The notes beneath the pieces are model-generated. The model saw only the letters and a list, made by a program, of their open reading frames with translations, was not told the DNA's origin and ran no database searches. This document shows positions 41,605 through 53,099 of a stretch of 64,000 nucleotides of DNA, one piece after another. Position numbers and translations under genes: made by a program. Positions within the stretch are counted from its first letter, which is position 1. Each line of letters opens with the position of its first letter. Origin of the DNA: Prorocentrum cordatum (Eukaryota > Sar > Dinophyceae > Prorocentrales > Prorocentraceae); assembly GCA_963575745.1 (NCBI GenBank), contig CAUYUJ010000935.1, positions 17,388 to 81,387 on the forward strand, given 5' to 3'.

Positions 41605-43027
41605 ATGGCACGCCCGACGAACCCGTCGCTGGTCCAGCGCCAGCGTCGCCGTGAGTGGCGGGAGTTCCGGGTCAGGGAGTCGCTCACGTCGCTGAATGCG
41701 CTCGCCCTGAACTCGGTCGGGAAGGTTACCCTCCCCAAGACAGACGTGACGAAGTCGCTGACGGCCTCTCAGCTTTCTGTCGTACATAGAGCGGGCCTGA
41801 GAGTTGCGCCCCTTCCGAGCCCGACCGAAAAGATGTCTGACGACGCAGCCTTGCTTGCGCCTCTCATGACAAAGGACTTGCATGAGATCGAGCAGCACCC
41901 CCGCGTCCCGTTTGGCTTCGACATGGTCAGGATCCCCCACCGGGACATCAAGCCGAGCCCGCTCTTGGACAAGCTCACCGGGGAGGCCGCGAGCGCCCGT
42001 TCACCGAGGACTGTGCTGAACTCGACAGCGGGGAGCTCCAGGCCGTGCGACCGTTTTGGACGAGAAGCTGCGCTGCCATTGGGGTATGCGGCCCCGTTTC
42101 CTGAGGCGGCTCACTGACGTGGGCCTGGGGGCGCTGCGACGCCACATTCGTGGGCAAAGTAACGGTTTCTTCACCGTTGGGAAGAAGGGCGGTATACAGA
42201 GGCTCGTCTGCGACGCCCGCGTGCAGAATCCGCTCCACCGGAAGGCGCCGAAGGCACGCCTCGGCACGCCCGCGGCCGTCGCGCCGCTCGACCTGTCCGA
42301 GGTGGCGCGCGGGGTTCCTGACGCGTTGGCGTGCGAGGCCGGCCTGCCCCATGCCGCTACGGTGGACCTCGCCGTCTCTTTCTACCAGTTTACCGTGGAG
42401 GGGGGTTGCGAATGGTTCGGCGTGGACTTCCCCGAGGGCGCCGCCGCGTGGGGCGTCGACTCCGCCCTCGGCCCGGGAACTGGCGTCCTCGAGGCCGTCT
42501 TGCCGGACGACCGCTGCTCTTCTGCGTCATGGGGCTCTCCGTGGGCTGGACGTTCGCGCCGCGCTTCTGCCGGTCGGTGATGGCGCAGCACGCATCGGCC
42601 GCGATGGAGGAGGTCGGAGGGCATGGCGCCCTCATTGCTAATCGAGCGGCCCCGCCCCAGGTCACGGACTCGGCGCCCGTCGCCGCCGTCTACGTTGACG
42701 ACGCTACCATCATCGGCAACACGCGCCGCGACGCCGAGATCGGGTTTGCCGCGGTGCCGCGGGCGCCCCCGAAGGCCGGCTTGGCGGGCGCGCCGCGAGG
42801 TCGTCGAGGCCAGTCCCGTCGCCGAGTCGGCGGGGCTCGAGCTGCGGCTGGGCCGCGAGGGCGTGGTGCGGCACACGCGCAAGAGGGCGTGGCGGCCGTG
42901 CCAGGCGCTCCGCGTTTTCTCGGCACGGCGCGGGCGCACTGCCCGCGCGATGGAGCGCATCGTGGGGCACTTGGTCAACTACTTCGGGCCGTGGTCGGAG
43001 GGCATGAGCGCCACGGGCCGCGTCTAA
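41605..43027 (+). pseudogene. reverse transcriptase (decayed), with N-terminal linker
   Basis: Starting at an ATG at 41605, frame 1 reads a linker to about 42000. Frame 2 then carries fingers/palm motifs: FFTVGKKGGIQRLVCDARVQ (from about 42167) and motif A VDLAVSFYQF (catalytic Asp at 42365). After a shift near 42500, frame 1 has motif B MGLSVGWTFAPRFCRSVM and the catalytic YVDD at 42691-42702. After another shift near 42770, frame 2 reads the thumb (GLELRLGREGVVRHTRKR) to a TAA at 43025, which lies in frame with the following RNase H region and so is a mutation. Three shifts and one stop make it inactive. Confidence 0.8.
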
Positions 43028-44055
43028 CGTTTCTTGGAGAAGCACGCGGACCAAGATTGCGGGCTCTTCGACCACGACCTCCAGAACGAGCTCGCGATCT
43101 TGCGTGGCCTCATCTTCGTGGCCGGCGAGGTCTCGATCATGCCGAAGCATGTCCCGATCACCTCCCTCATAGACTCCAGCTCGAAGGGCCACGCGCCGCC
43201 CTGCGCCGAGGTCAGCCGCGCCGAGGTCGTCGACGCCACCGAGGTCAAGGAGCGCTGGCGCTTCGTCGTGGAGACCGAGGCCCTCGGCGACGGCACTGGC
43301 CGCGCCGACGACCCGGGCTGGGCGGCTCCGTCTGGCGGGCACTGGGGCTCGGACTTGCTCGCCAGGGCCAAGCGCCAGACGACGTTGCCTCGCGCGGGCG
43401 CCAGCGCTGGGTGGAGTCGAGGCCCGAGGTGGAGATTGACCCGCCCTTCGTGCCGCTTGGGCTCGAGCGGGAGGACGCCAGCTGACTGCGCCTTCTCCTC
43501 CGCGGCGCATGGCGCTACCGAGCGGTCATCCACGAGAAGGAGGCTCGCGTGGAGCTCATGGGCCTGCGGAGGGCCCGCCGCTCCGTCGGGCATCGCGGGG
43601 CCGCGCTGCTGCCCGTCGGGGGCGACGCGGCCAGCGTGCTCGAAGGGCGGGCGCCCGACCCGGCCCCCCGGGGGCTGGCGGCGCGCTCGGCGGCCCACCG
43701 CCCGGGCTGCGAGGCGCGATGGCGCCAGAGGCGCATCGAGTCGAAGCGCGGCAGCACGAGCAGGGACAGCCGCGCCATTGACAGGGGCGAGCTGCGGGCG
43801 GGCGAGGCGCAGCGCGGGCCAGGTCTGAGAGAGCTCGCGCGCGTCGCCTCCAGCCGGGGGGCCGCGTTCTCGACCCCAACTTTTTCATTATTGTGTTGTT
43901 CTTCTTCTTCTAAAAATGCCACGTCTTTTACCGCGCACACAGAGATCGGTTCGTCTTCGATTCTGAAACGCTTTGACCTCTCGCCCGTCATGTCGGCGCA
44001 GCGCGCGGCCCGCGCGGTTGTCAGCGCGGCGGCGAGACCGAGGTCCGAGACCTAG
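43028..44055 (+). pseudogene. RNase H-like domain of the DIRS-like element
   Basis: In the frame of the thumb, after the stop, it reads RFLEKHADQDCGLFDHDLQN, then a segment PITSLIDSSSKGHA like the first acidic site of RNase H. Coding moves to frame 1 near 43390; after a TGA at 43483 it continues in frame 1. There HEKEARVELMGLRRARRS and RRIESKRGSTSRDSRAIDRG match the second acidic helix and the basic C-terminal part of RNase H in such elements. It ends TAG at 44053, nine bases before the recombinase ATG. Assignment is by order and motif pattern. Confidence 0.6.
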
Positions 44056-44064
44056 CCCCTCGCC

Positions 44065-45373
44065 ATGGAGGGATGCCCCAACAAATATTCATCGGCTGCG
44101 CCGTCCGATTCGCCTGCATCGAGGTCCACGGGGAAACGGACGGGGGCCCGAGCTGGGGCCCGAGCCATCGGCGACTTCGACGTGCCTCTGGGCCCCGCGG
44201 GCTCCTGGGAGCTCTACGAGGGCGCCGCGCCCGCCACTGGGGCTGCCGGCGGGCCGCCGGCCGCGGGTGAGGCGCGCCTGGCGGGGGGCTCGCGGACCGC
44301 CGCCGCCCGGCGCGGTCGCGCAGCCGTTCTTCGCCGGCAGCGCGGGCGCCCGGCCTCCGATCAGCCGCTGAGGGCGGCCTCGGTTAGTGCGCGCCAGGCC
44401 GAGCTCTACCGCCGGCACTCCCGCGTCTGCAGGGGGCGGGCCGAGGGCAGGTGTGACCTCTTCAACGAGCACGGTCTCGACGTCACCTTCGAGCTGTTTT
44501 TCGACCACCTCTACCAGGACGGCCACTACTTTTTTCGCGCCCGCCAGGCTCTGTGTGGCTACGCTTTCGCGCACGACCTCTCGGTCGCCAAGTCGGACTT
44601 CCCCTGTGCGCGCCGGGCGCCGCGCGGCCTTGAGCGGCAGGCGCCAGGCCGCGAGCGCGACCCCGCGCCGCGGGGCGCGCGCCAGCTGATCAGCGCCGAC
44701 CTCCTGGACAGCGGCCGCGCGCTGGAGGTGCAGCACGCCGGCGCCGCCCTCGTGCTGCAGTTTGACCTGCGCCAGGCCGTCGGAGGTGCTCGAGCTCATG
44801 GGGTCGCCCATCGTCTTGGGCCACGCCTCGCAGCCGTCGGGCGTCATCATCAGACCGGCCGACGACGTGGACGAGGGCTCGGCCATCGACCAGGCTCGCG
44901 CTCGCGCTGGGCTCCAGCGCGCGCGGCCGGCGAAGTTCGGTCGTTTTGACGGGGCGGCCTTGGTGGGCGAGAAGGCCAGTGAACTGGCGGGCCGCGGTGT
45001 AGTGCATCATCTTGCGAAGGCCCTCGAGCGCTCTCGCCAGCCGGGCCAGAAGCTTTTCCCCATCTACCTAGCCACGTTCGAGAAGCAGGCGTCGCTCGCA
45101 GCCAACCGCTTTCGGCTGCAGAGGCCACGGCTTACTCCGCACTCGGCGAGGCACGGTGGCCCCAGCGAGGACTGCTACAGGAACTTCAGAGACATCGCAG
45201 CAATCCAAAGTCGCGGTAGATGGGCGCACCCACGCAGCGTTGCCAGATATCGGGGGCCCGGCAAACTCTTGCGCCAGAAAAAATATTTTCTTAATAACAA
45301 AGAAAAACTGGATCCGCTCGTCGCTGCCGTTCGCCGTTCCGAGCTGGCCCTGGAAAGCCGGCTACTTCGCTAG
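44065..45373 (+). pseudogene. tyrosine recombinase of the DIRS-like element
   Basis: ATG at 44065 in frame 1. Residues from about 110 (AELYRRHSRVCRGRAEGRCD onward) resemble a core-binding domain. A shift near 44764 moves to frame 2, which holds the catalytic part: box I TCARPSEVLEL (Arg at 44774), then HSARHGG with the H-x2-R pair (from 45140), GRW (from 45218), and the nucleophile Tyr in SVARY (codon 45248-45250). It ends TAG at 45371. In the frame-2 segment the spacing is R5, H127, R130, W154, Y163, standard for the R-H-R-W-Y set. All catalytic residues remain; only the frameshift breaks the gene. Confidence 0.85.
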
Positions 45374-45420
45374 TGCTCGTACCAGGGCTAAGCAGTTCGC
45401 GACTCTTGCTCACGCAGTAT

Positions 45421-45647
45421 GGGAAGTGTGCAGCCCCAGGTCCCGCCGCCCAAGGTAGACTGCGTCTCGCTGTTGGACCGCCTGGGACTCTCGCCTCGCC
45501 GGCTCTGCGCGCGCGCTGCTCGGCCCCAGGCCTTTGGATTGCACTCGGCGTTGTGAGACATTGTCGACGCGCCTTGCGTTTGGACGCCCCCGGCAGAAAG
45601 TGGAGAGCTCATCTTCTGTCCGGCGGGCGCGGAGGCTGCAGCGGGAT
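45421..45647. repeat. direct repeat downstream of the recombinase, left copy
   Basis: 227 bp, starting GGGAAGTGTGCAGCCCCAGG 48 bases after the recombinase stop and ending GGCTGCAGCGGGAT. Matched by 45965-46189. Split direct repeats after the ORFs are typical of some tyrosine-recombinase retroelements, so this may be element terminus B1. Confidence 0.75.
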
Positions 45648-45964
45648 TTTTGAACAATCCACGATGGCGATACATGTTGTTGCATCTGAGCCTACCGTGC
45701 GCGAAGAAATGTTATCCTACATGCTCAATCAAGGTGAAATCACATGTGCAGCGGCTGCTCGGGCACAGATGGGCCCAGGCAATTCATGGATAGACTGCCC
45801 CCCGGGCGCTAGTGCAGAAACTGCCTGGGGCCACCCCGCTCCATCTTCACTTTGCAGCAGGTAGTGTTCTTCGCAATCGTTCGTGCGCAAGTCACCCTTA
45901 CACGCCGCGCCCAATGCCTGATTCTGTCTTGCGAGTTTTGTTTGAAATACTTTCTTGAACCTCT

Positions 45965-46189
45965 GGGAGGTGCGCAGCCCCAGGTCCGGCCGCTCAAGGT
46001 CGACTGCCTCTCGCTGTTGGACCGCCTGGGGCTCGCCTCGCCGGCTCTGCGCGCGCGCTGCTCTGCCCCAGGCCTTCGGACTGCACTCAGCGTTGTGAGA
46101 TGTGGTCGACGCGTCTTGCGCGCGGACGCCCCTGGCAGAAAGTGGAGAGCTCATATTCTGTCTGGTAGGCGCGGAGGCTGCAGTGGGAT
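45965..46189. repeat. direct repeat downstream of the recombinase, right copy
   Basis: Second copy of 45421-45647, about 90 percent identical by eye, 543 bp to the right. The segment between (45648-45964) would be terminus A2 if the arrangement is A1-ORFs-B1-A2-B2; I could not see an A1 match upstream of 41 kb. Confidence 0.75.
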
Positions 46190-46550
46190 CTATGTGTATG
46201 TATATATACACATATTTTCACGCATATACGTGTGTATATACATATATATATATGTATATATATATATATGTATATACGGCACCCGCTATTGGGACCGACC
46301 TCATCCCATATGTTTTTGCCCCCTCGTCTATGCGTTTCCTATCGACCGCGATGTTTGTGTTGTTTGGGGAAAGTCACAAGGATACGCGGTAGCATGTCGG
46401 GTTTGATTGGCGTGGTTCCTATCGATTCTGATTTCCCCGGCTGCGTAAGAATGACCGCGCAAATCGCGAACAGAAGGACGTTCGTAACATGGGGCAGGGT
46501 CGAGAAAAAAAAGTACCCCAGTGCGACCCTACCTAGGAGTTGGAGCCCCT
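46190..46550. repeat. TA-rich microsatellite and unique flank
   Basis: TATATG/TACATA repeats at 46190-46275. The remainder to 46550 shows no gene. Confidence 0.85.
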
Positions 46551-46574
46551 AGGAAGGCATCATTATTAGTAGTA

Positions 46575-47325
46575 ACAGAAAAACTAAGCTAAAGCTAAGC
46601 TAAAGCTAAGCTAAAACTAAGCTCCAGATAAGCTAAAGCTAAACTAAAGCTAGGCTCAAACTAAGATAAAGCTAAGCTAAAGCTGAGCTAATAAAGCTAA
46701 GCTAAAACTAAGCTAACGCTAAGCTAGAGCTAGGCTAAAGCCAAGCTAGAGATGAGCTTAAGCTAAGCTAAAGCTAAGCTGAAGCTAAGCTAAAGCTAAG
46801 CTGAAGCTAAGCTAGAGCTAAGCTAAAGCTAAACTGAAACAAAACTGACGCTAAGCTAGAGCTAGGCTAAAGCTAAGCTGGAGCTTAGCTGAATCTAAGC
46901 TAAAGCTAAGCTGGAGCTAAGCTAAAGCTTAGCTCAAGCTAAGCTAGAGCTAAGCTAAAGCTAAGCTAAAGCTAAGCTGAAGCTAAGCTAACGCTAAGCA
47001 GCTAAGCTAAAACTAAGCTCAAGCTAAGCTAGAGCTAAGCTCAAGCTTAACTAGAGCTAAGCTGAAGCTAAGCTAACGCTAAGCTAGAGCTAAGCTAAAG
47101 CTAAGCTAAAGCTAAGCTGCAGCTAAGCCAGAGCTAAGCTAAAGCTAAGCTAGAGCTAAGCTGAAGCTAAGCTGAAGCTAAGGTAGAGCTAAGCTAGAGC
47201 TAAGCTGAAGCTACGCTGAAGCTAGACTAAAGCTAAGTTCAAGCTAAGCTGAAGCTAAGCTAAAGCTAAGCTGAAGCGCTAAGCTGAAGCTAAGCTGAAG
47301 CTAAGCTGAAGCTAAGCTAAGCTGG
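46575..47325. repeat. AGCTAA satellite array
   Basis: About 750 bases of AAGCTAAGCT words, mostly a 12-base AAGCTAAGCTA-type unit with single-base variants (AGCTGA, AGCTAG). Each unit carries AGCT palindromes. The flank at 47341-47400 holds paired GGAAACCGC/GCGGTTTCC and AACCGCC/GGCGGTT inverted words. Confidence 0.95.
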
Positions 47326-47409
47326 GCGAACCCAGGGGGCGCAACTGGGGAAACCGCGGGGCGGGGACTGGGGGAACCGCCCGGGGCGGTTTCCATTGCC
47401 CGGCCCCTT

Positions 47410-47845
47410 TAAGCTAAGAGAGTAAGAACCTTTCTAGGCAGAGCCTAGGTAGGGAACAACAAAAACAAATAGTTCTTTCTTTTGTGACAACTATGTTCAA
47501 GTATTATGTCTACCCCAGCCCCCACCTCCGCCAGGAACATACGACCCAACAACAGGTTATGTCGTTGTTGTCGTTTCGTTCGGGTTCCTCCCAAGCTTGT
47601 TCCGACTCCCTGAGTTGTACATTCGGAATCCAGTGTTGGGGATGTACATGTTGATTCTTAGCATGCGGCTTGGAAATGAATTAATCGCTTCGCACATCCC
47701 GCCGCTCCGTATTGTGCCATCGTTGGCGTTTGCGCGCGCGTTCGTGAGCCATGCGGCGCTGCCGGGCGGCTTTTGCTGCGATTGTGGGAGAGAGTGTCCG
47801 TGGATGCTTTTTGATTTTTGTTGCAGAGGGTTCTCAGGGGGCTCC
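47410..47845. other. unique sequence, no gene secured
   Basis: AT-richer DNA with short frames on both strands and no recognisable motif. Confidence 0.4.
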
Positions 47846-47849
47846 TGTG

Positions 47850-48400
47850 TAACAATATTAGGAGCTCTTGGAAGCCTCCTGGGGGCGCCTTGGATGCCTC
47901 TTGGGGCTCTCTTGGCGCTTCTTGGGGGCCTCCTGGGCCATCTTGGGGGGCTCTTGGGGGCCGCTTCGGGCAGCCTGGACGCCTCTTGGGAACGAAGCCT
48001 CGAAATGCCCGTTCGGCTTCCTCATCCTGGGCCCCGTCGTGGGGCCATCCTGGGGCTCTTTGTGTCCGTCTTGGAGGTATCTGGGGCCATCCGGAGGGCT
48101 CTGGGGCCGTGGTGGGGTTCTCTCTGAGACCTCTGAGGCCGTCGTGGGGTGATCTTAGGGGCCTCCGGGGCGGTTTTCGGGCTCCCTTGGGGGCTTTCTG
48201 GGCCGTCTTGGAGCGACCTCTAGGGCCTCGCTTCCGTGGAGGGGACCACCCGGGGACCGCCCAGGATTTGCATGGGCCGGGGCTACTTTTCGTCCAGGGC
48301 CCCCAGGGGCAGCCACGCGCGCGCGATCTAGAAGGCAGGAAGGAGACTTCAGCACGCCTTTGGCCCGTGGGGCCAGCGATTTTTCGTCGTTCGATTTCCA
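47850..48400. repeat. TCTTGGGGGC array and shared flank, copy 2
   Basis: Minus-orientation member of the CCCAAGA family, followed by the ACTTTTCGTCCAGGGCCCCC flank also seen after 4880. Shared order supports a single dispersed unit. Confidence 0.75.
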
Positions 48401-48529
48401 ATGGGAGTCCTATTGTGGTGGATAAGCAAATTGATTCCGCTTGCGTGCATTACAGAAAACCTTCATGCGCGGCCCGTGGTCCAGAAAGAACACCGACCCT
48501 CTTCTCCATGTGTTCTCCCCTCGTAGGAA

Positions 48530-48730
48530 GTTGACGACGACGAAGACGACTCCGACGAAGACGACGACGATCACGACGAGGACCACCACGACGACGCTCT
48601 CGACGACGAAGGCGACGACGACGATGACGACTTCGACGCTGCCAACGACCGCGGCGACGACGAGCACTACCACTACGACCACAGCCACGACCACGACCAC
48701 GACGACGATGACGACGACGACGACGAACGC
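48530..48730. repeat. GAC triplet tract
   Basis: GACGAC repeats with CAC and TCC variants. Confidence 0.93.
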
Positions 48731-49074
48731 AGGACCGCGACCTCCTCGCGGCCGAGCTAGCGAGGACGGGGCTGCGGGCACAGTTCGTCCGCGCCCCGGC
48801 CGACGTGGCCGAGCGGCCAGTCGGCCCGGCGCTGCTGGTGTACTACGCCCCCGCGCTGATCCAGACAGCAGGCCTGGCTCCCGCCGATTTCGAGGGTGAA
48901 TAGGTGAGCGAAGAGTGGCATTGCACCACATATATGGCACAACATACATTGCACCACGCATATTGCACCGCACAGCTTGCACCACATAGTTGGCACCGTA
49001 CAATTTGCACGACATGTATGTTGTGGCATCTACGTGGTGCAATATATGAGGTACAACCTATGTAGTGCAACTAA

Positions 49075-49707
49075 TTTCTGTTCGCAGTGAGTTGTCCACT
49101 CCACTGCTCGCGCAAACATCCCACCCACCCACCCGCAACTTGGTTTGCAAAATCTCTGAAGACCGTGACGGTGGGTACCACATGGCACTTGGCAACAACA
49201 GCGACGCCGACGACGACAGCTACAACGACGATGACGACGCCGCCGACAACGACTACGACGACACCGACGACGTCTCCAACGACTTCGACGACGCCGACAA
49301 CGACGACGACGACGACGACACCGACGCCGACGACGACGACACCGACGCCGACGACGACGACGATGACAACGACGACGACGATGACGACGACGACGACGAC
49401 GGTAACGACGACACCGACGACGACGACGACGTCAACGACGCCGACGACGACGACGACGACGACGACGGCGGCGACGACGACGACGCCGACCGACGACGAC
49501 GACGAAGACGACAACGACGCCGACGCCGACGACGACGACGACGAAGACGACGACGACGTCGCCAACGAAGACAACGAGGAAGGAGGGAGGACGACGACGG
49601 CGACAACGACGACAACGACGAGGGAGGAGGGAGGACGGCGACGACGCGAACGACGAAGAAGGAGGAACGACGGCGACGCCGACGACGGCAACGACGAGGG
49701 AGGAGGG

Positions 49708-49754
<47 letters not shown>

Positions 49755-51493
49755 CGACGAAATAGGAGGGACGACGACGAGACGCCGACGACGGACGACG
49801 ACGACGACGAGGGAGGAGGAGGACGACCACGGCGACAACGACGACGGAAACGACCACGACGCCAAAGAGGACGACGACGACGAACACGAGGAAAGACAGA
49901 GGACGACGTAGGCGACGACGACGACGACGACGACGACAACGACGCGGGAGGAGGGAGGACGGCGACGACGACGACGACGACGACGCAAGAGCGCGCGCGC
50001 ACGCTTTTGTTGAAAATCCGTGTTGCGAAACCTTGTGGTTTTGTAGGTTTTTTGGACACACGATTTTGAAATCCTTCCGAAACCGATGGGTTTTGAAGGT
50101 TTTCGGCATACGCGCGCGACGACGCGCGCGACGACGCGCGCGTCTGCACTTCGTCTTATTTTAGCAGGGGGTTCTCGCGACGGCACGCGCGCAAGGGCGT
50201 TCGACAGATTCCGACATGCGCGCGCGCGAAGCCCGTTTGGTAGCATTTTGTGAAAATCTTGGAAGACCTATGGTTTTCTGAATATTTCGCAAGAGTTTTC
50301 GCGGAAGCTGTTTTAGCAATTCTTTGTTGCGAAACCTTGTGTTTTGTATGTTTTTTGAAAATTCGATTGCGAAATCCTTCCGGCACCGAAGGTTCTTAAA
50401 GGATTCCGGCATGCGCGCGCGACGACGCTCGCTTGTGCACTTCGTTTCGTTTTTTGCAAAGGATTCGTGAAAAAATGCGATGTTAAAACAAAAAATGTCA
50501 CCGCATAGTGTTTTTTTCTAGGCAACCTCAGGGGGGGGAAACGGGCCTAGTTGGGATGGTACGGCTTCATATTTAGGATGGACGAGTGTGCAGAATATAA
50601 ATGAAATGGTATTATCCCAGGGGGAACCGATAAGTGCAGGGGGGGTAGAGTCTACTTTCCTTTTAAAAAGGAGAAGAATTTATGTGGTGCAACCTGCGCT
50701 GTGCAATCTACGTGGTGCAATCTATGTGGTAAGCTTATGTGGTGTAAGCTACTGGGGTGAAATAACCTTGACCGTCTTGAAGCTGTCCTCTCCACTGCTC
50801 GTGCAAACATCCCACCCTCCCACCCGCAACTTGGTCGCAAGACCTCTTCAGACAAGACCGTGACGGTAGGTACCACATGGCACTTGGCCACGACACCGAT
50901 GCCGACGACGACAGCGACATTGACGACGACGGCGCCGCCGACAGCGACTGCGACGACACCGACGACGTCCCCAATTTTTTCGACGGCGACAACGACGACG
51001 ACGACACCGACGACGACGACAACGACGCCGACGACGACGACGAAGACGACGACGACGTCGCCAACGGAGACGACGACGAGGGAGGAGAAAAAACGACGAC
51101 GGCGACAACGACGACAACGACGATGGAGGAGGGAAGACGGCGACGACGCCAACGACGAAGAAGGAGGAAGGACGGCGACGCCGACGACGACAACGACGAG
51201 GGAGGAGGGAAGACGACGACGATGACAACGACGACGAAGACGACGACGACGGCGACGAAATGAAAGGACGACGACGAGACGCCGACGACGGACGACGACG
51301 ACGAGGGAGGAGGATAACGACGAGGGAGGAGTGAAACACGACGACGACGACGACGACGACGGCGACGAAATAGGAGGGACAACGACGAGACGCCGACGAA
51401 GACAACGAGGGAGGAAGGACGACCACGGCGACAACGACGACGGAAACGACGACGACGCCAAGACGACGACAACGACGACGAGGAAAGACAGAA

Positions 51494-51525
<32 letters not shown>

Positions 51526-52140
51526 GGGAGGAGGGAGGACGACGACGACGACGACGACGCAAGAGCGCGCGCGCACGCTTTTGTTGAAAATCCGTGTTGC
51601 GAAACCTTGGGTTCTTGTAGGTTTTTTGGACACACGATTTTGAAATCCTTCCGAAACCGATGGTTTTTGAAGGATTTCAGCATACGCCCGCGACGACGCG
51701 CGCGTCTGCACTTTGTCCCATTTTTTTGCAGAGGATTCTCGCGACGGCACACGCGCAAGGGCGTTCGACAGATTTCGACATGCGCGCGCGCGAAGCCCGT
51801 TTGGTAGCATATTGTGAAAATCTTGGAAAACCTATGGTTTTCTTAAGATTTCGCAAGACCTCGCGCGGAAGTTTTTTTAGCAACTCAGTGTTGCGAAACC
51901 ATGTGTTTTTGTATGGTTTTGGGAAACTCGATTGCGAAATCCTTCCGGCACCGAAGGTTTTTGAAGGATTCCGGCATGCGCGCGCGACGACGCGCGCGTG
52001 CGCACTTCGTCCAATGTTTTGCAAGGGATTCGCCAAAAAGTGCTATGTTAGAACAAAAAATGTCACCGCATAGTGTTTTTTACATGGGAACCGCAGGGGG
52101 GGAACCCGGCTTGGCTGGGATAGTATGAGTTCATATTTAG
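49075..52140. repeat. tandem duplication of about 1.6 kb carrying GAC arrays
   Basis: Unit 1 (about 49080-50570) and unit 2 (about 50770-52135) share the order CCACTGCTCG (49101/50792), TACCACATGGCACTTGG, a long GAC array, CGCACGCTTTTGTTGAAAAT (about 50000/51574) and CATATTTAGGATGG (50568/52132). Offsets fall from 1691 to 1564 because the GAC array is shorter in unit 2. A partial third unit starts after 52140. AT-rich parts contain internal repeats (GTTGCGAAACC, GAAATCCTTCCG, GGCATGCGCGCGC). Between units, GTGGTGCAA(C/T)(C/A) words recur (48940-49070, 50680-50750, 52250). Confidence 0.88.
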
Positions 52141-52369
52141 GATGGACATGTGGTCAGAATCGTATGTAATTTACAGCACGCGCGGGGGTCCCGATAAGTC
52201 CGGGGGGGGGGGGTAGAATCTGTTAGTCTTTCAGAAAGGAGAGTATATGTGTTGTAAGCCATGTGGTGCAGCCATTATTACTTCATGTGAGACGCAAGGC
52301 AAAGCAATGCAGAGCATTGCGAAGCAATGCAAAGCAACGCAGCGCAATGCGAATGCAAAGAGGGTAGCG

Positions 52370-52860
52370 ACGAGGCGGCGACGGCGGCGACATGGTAGCC
52401 CACAAGCCCAAGCGACGAGGCGGCGCCGGCGGCCACATGTCGGCCAGAGCGGCCCGCAGGTCCAGGCGACGGGCGGCGACGAGGCGGCGACGGCGGCCAC
52501 ACAGCGGCCAGAGCGGCCCGCAGGTCCAGTTTTTTTGAAGACAAACAGAGTGAAACGACTGCTTGGGGTGCACCATTTCTTTTGGGTCGATGTGGTTCAA
52601 TTGGTGCAAACCGATGTGATGCGATGCGAAGTCACGCACAGTAGTACTACAAAATAGCGTAGGCCCAGATGACGGCGAGGCGGCGCCGCCGACCACCTCG
52701 CCGCCAGGCCGACGGGCAGGCCCAGAGCGACGGGGCGTCGACGGCGACTACATTGCCGCCAGACCGACGGGCAAACCTAGAAGACGGGCGGCGACGAGGC
52801 GGAGATGGGGCGGCGACGGTGATCACACAGCCGCCACATCGATGGGCAGTCACTGTGCAT
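52370..52860. repeat. GGCGACGAGGCGGC minisatellite
   Basis: CGGCCAGAGCGGCCCGCAGG with GACGAGGCGGCGACGGCGG blocks occurs at 52370-52530 and again, altered, at 52665-52860. Confidence 0.85.
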
Positions 52861-52927
52861 GGGAAAAGAGGTAGGATCCCCTCACTGCAAGCACTATTCT
52901 GGGAATAAGGTAGACGTATACATATGT

Positions 52928-53087
52928 TTAAGTCCGGCCTGCTCCTCTACAGGGGAAGTAACCAAACACTGTCCAGAAATAGTAGGGGAACGATTTTGTT
53001 TGTACAATTTTTGGTAATTTTTCGGGTATGCTTTGATTTTTTATTCGTCGTCCAAAATCCGCCGGTAGGGGGACATGCCCGATCGAA
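52928..53087. mobile_element. TIR element family 1, copy 2, with target duplication
   Basis: The flanking octamer ACATATGT is perfect on both sides (52920-52927, 53088-53095). The ends TTAAGTCCGGCCTGCTCCTC and the inverse of GGGGACATGCCCGATCGAA match the family at 16310-16462. Interior is AT-rich, no ORF. Confidence 0.8.
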
Positions 53088-53099
53088 ACATATGTACAT

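Larger units (their letters stand above)
40961..46189 (+). mobile_element. decayed DIRS-like (tyrosine-recombinase) retrotransposon
   Basis: In order: a gag-like frame, a reverse transcriptase with YVDD, an RNase H-like region and a tyrosine recombinase, all plus strand, then a pair of direct repeats of about 225 bp. Reverse transcriptase plus tyrosine recombinase, without a DDE integrase, defines the DIRS-like order of retroelements. At least five frameshifts and one in-frame stop show it is no longer autonomous. The left terminus is not identified. A word at 40909-40970 is shared with 11323-11400 and may lie outside it. Confidence 0.8.

Noticed and set aside
49087-49911. Thr-rich or Asp-rich protein
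   Set aside because: GAC array read in different frames; not a gene.
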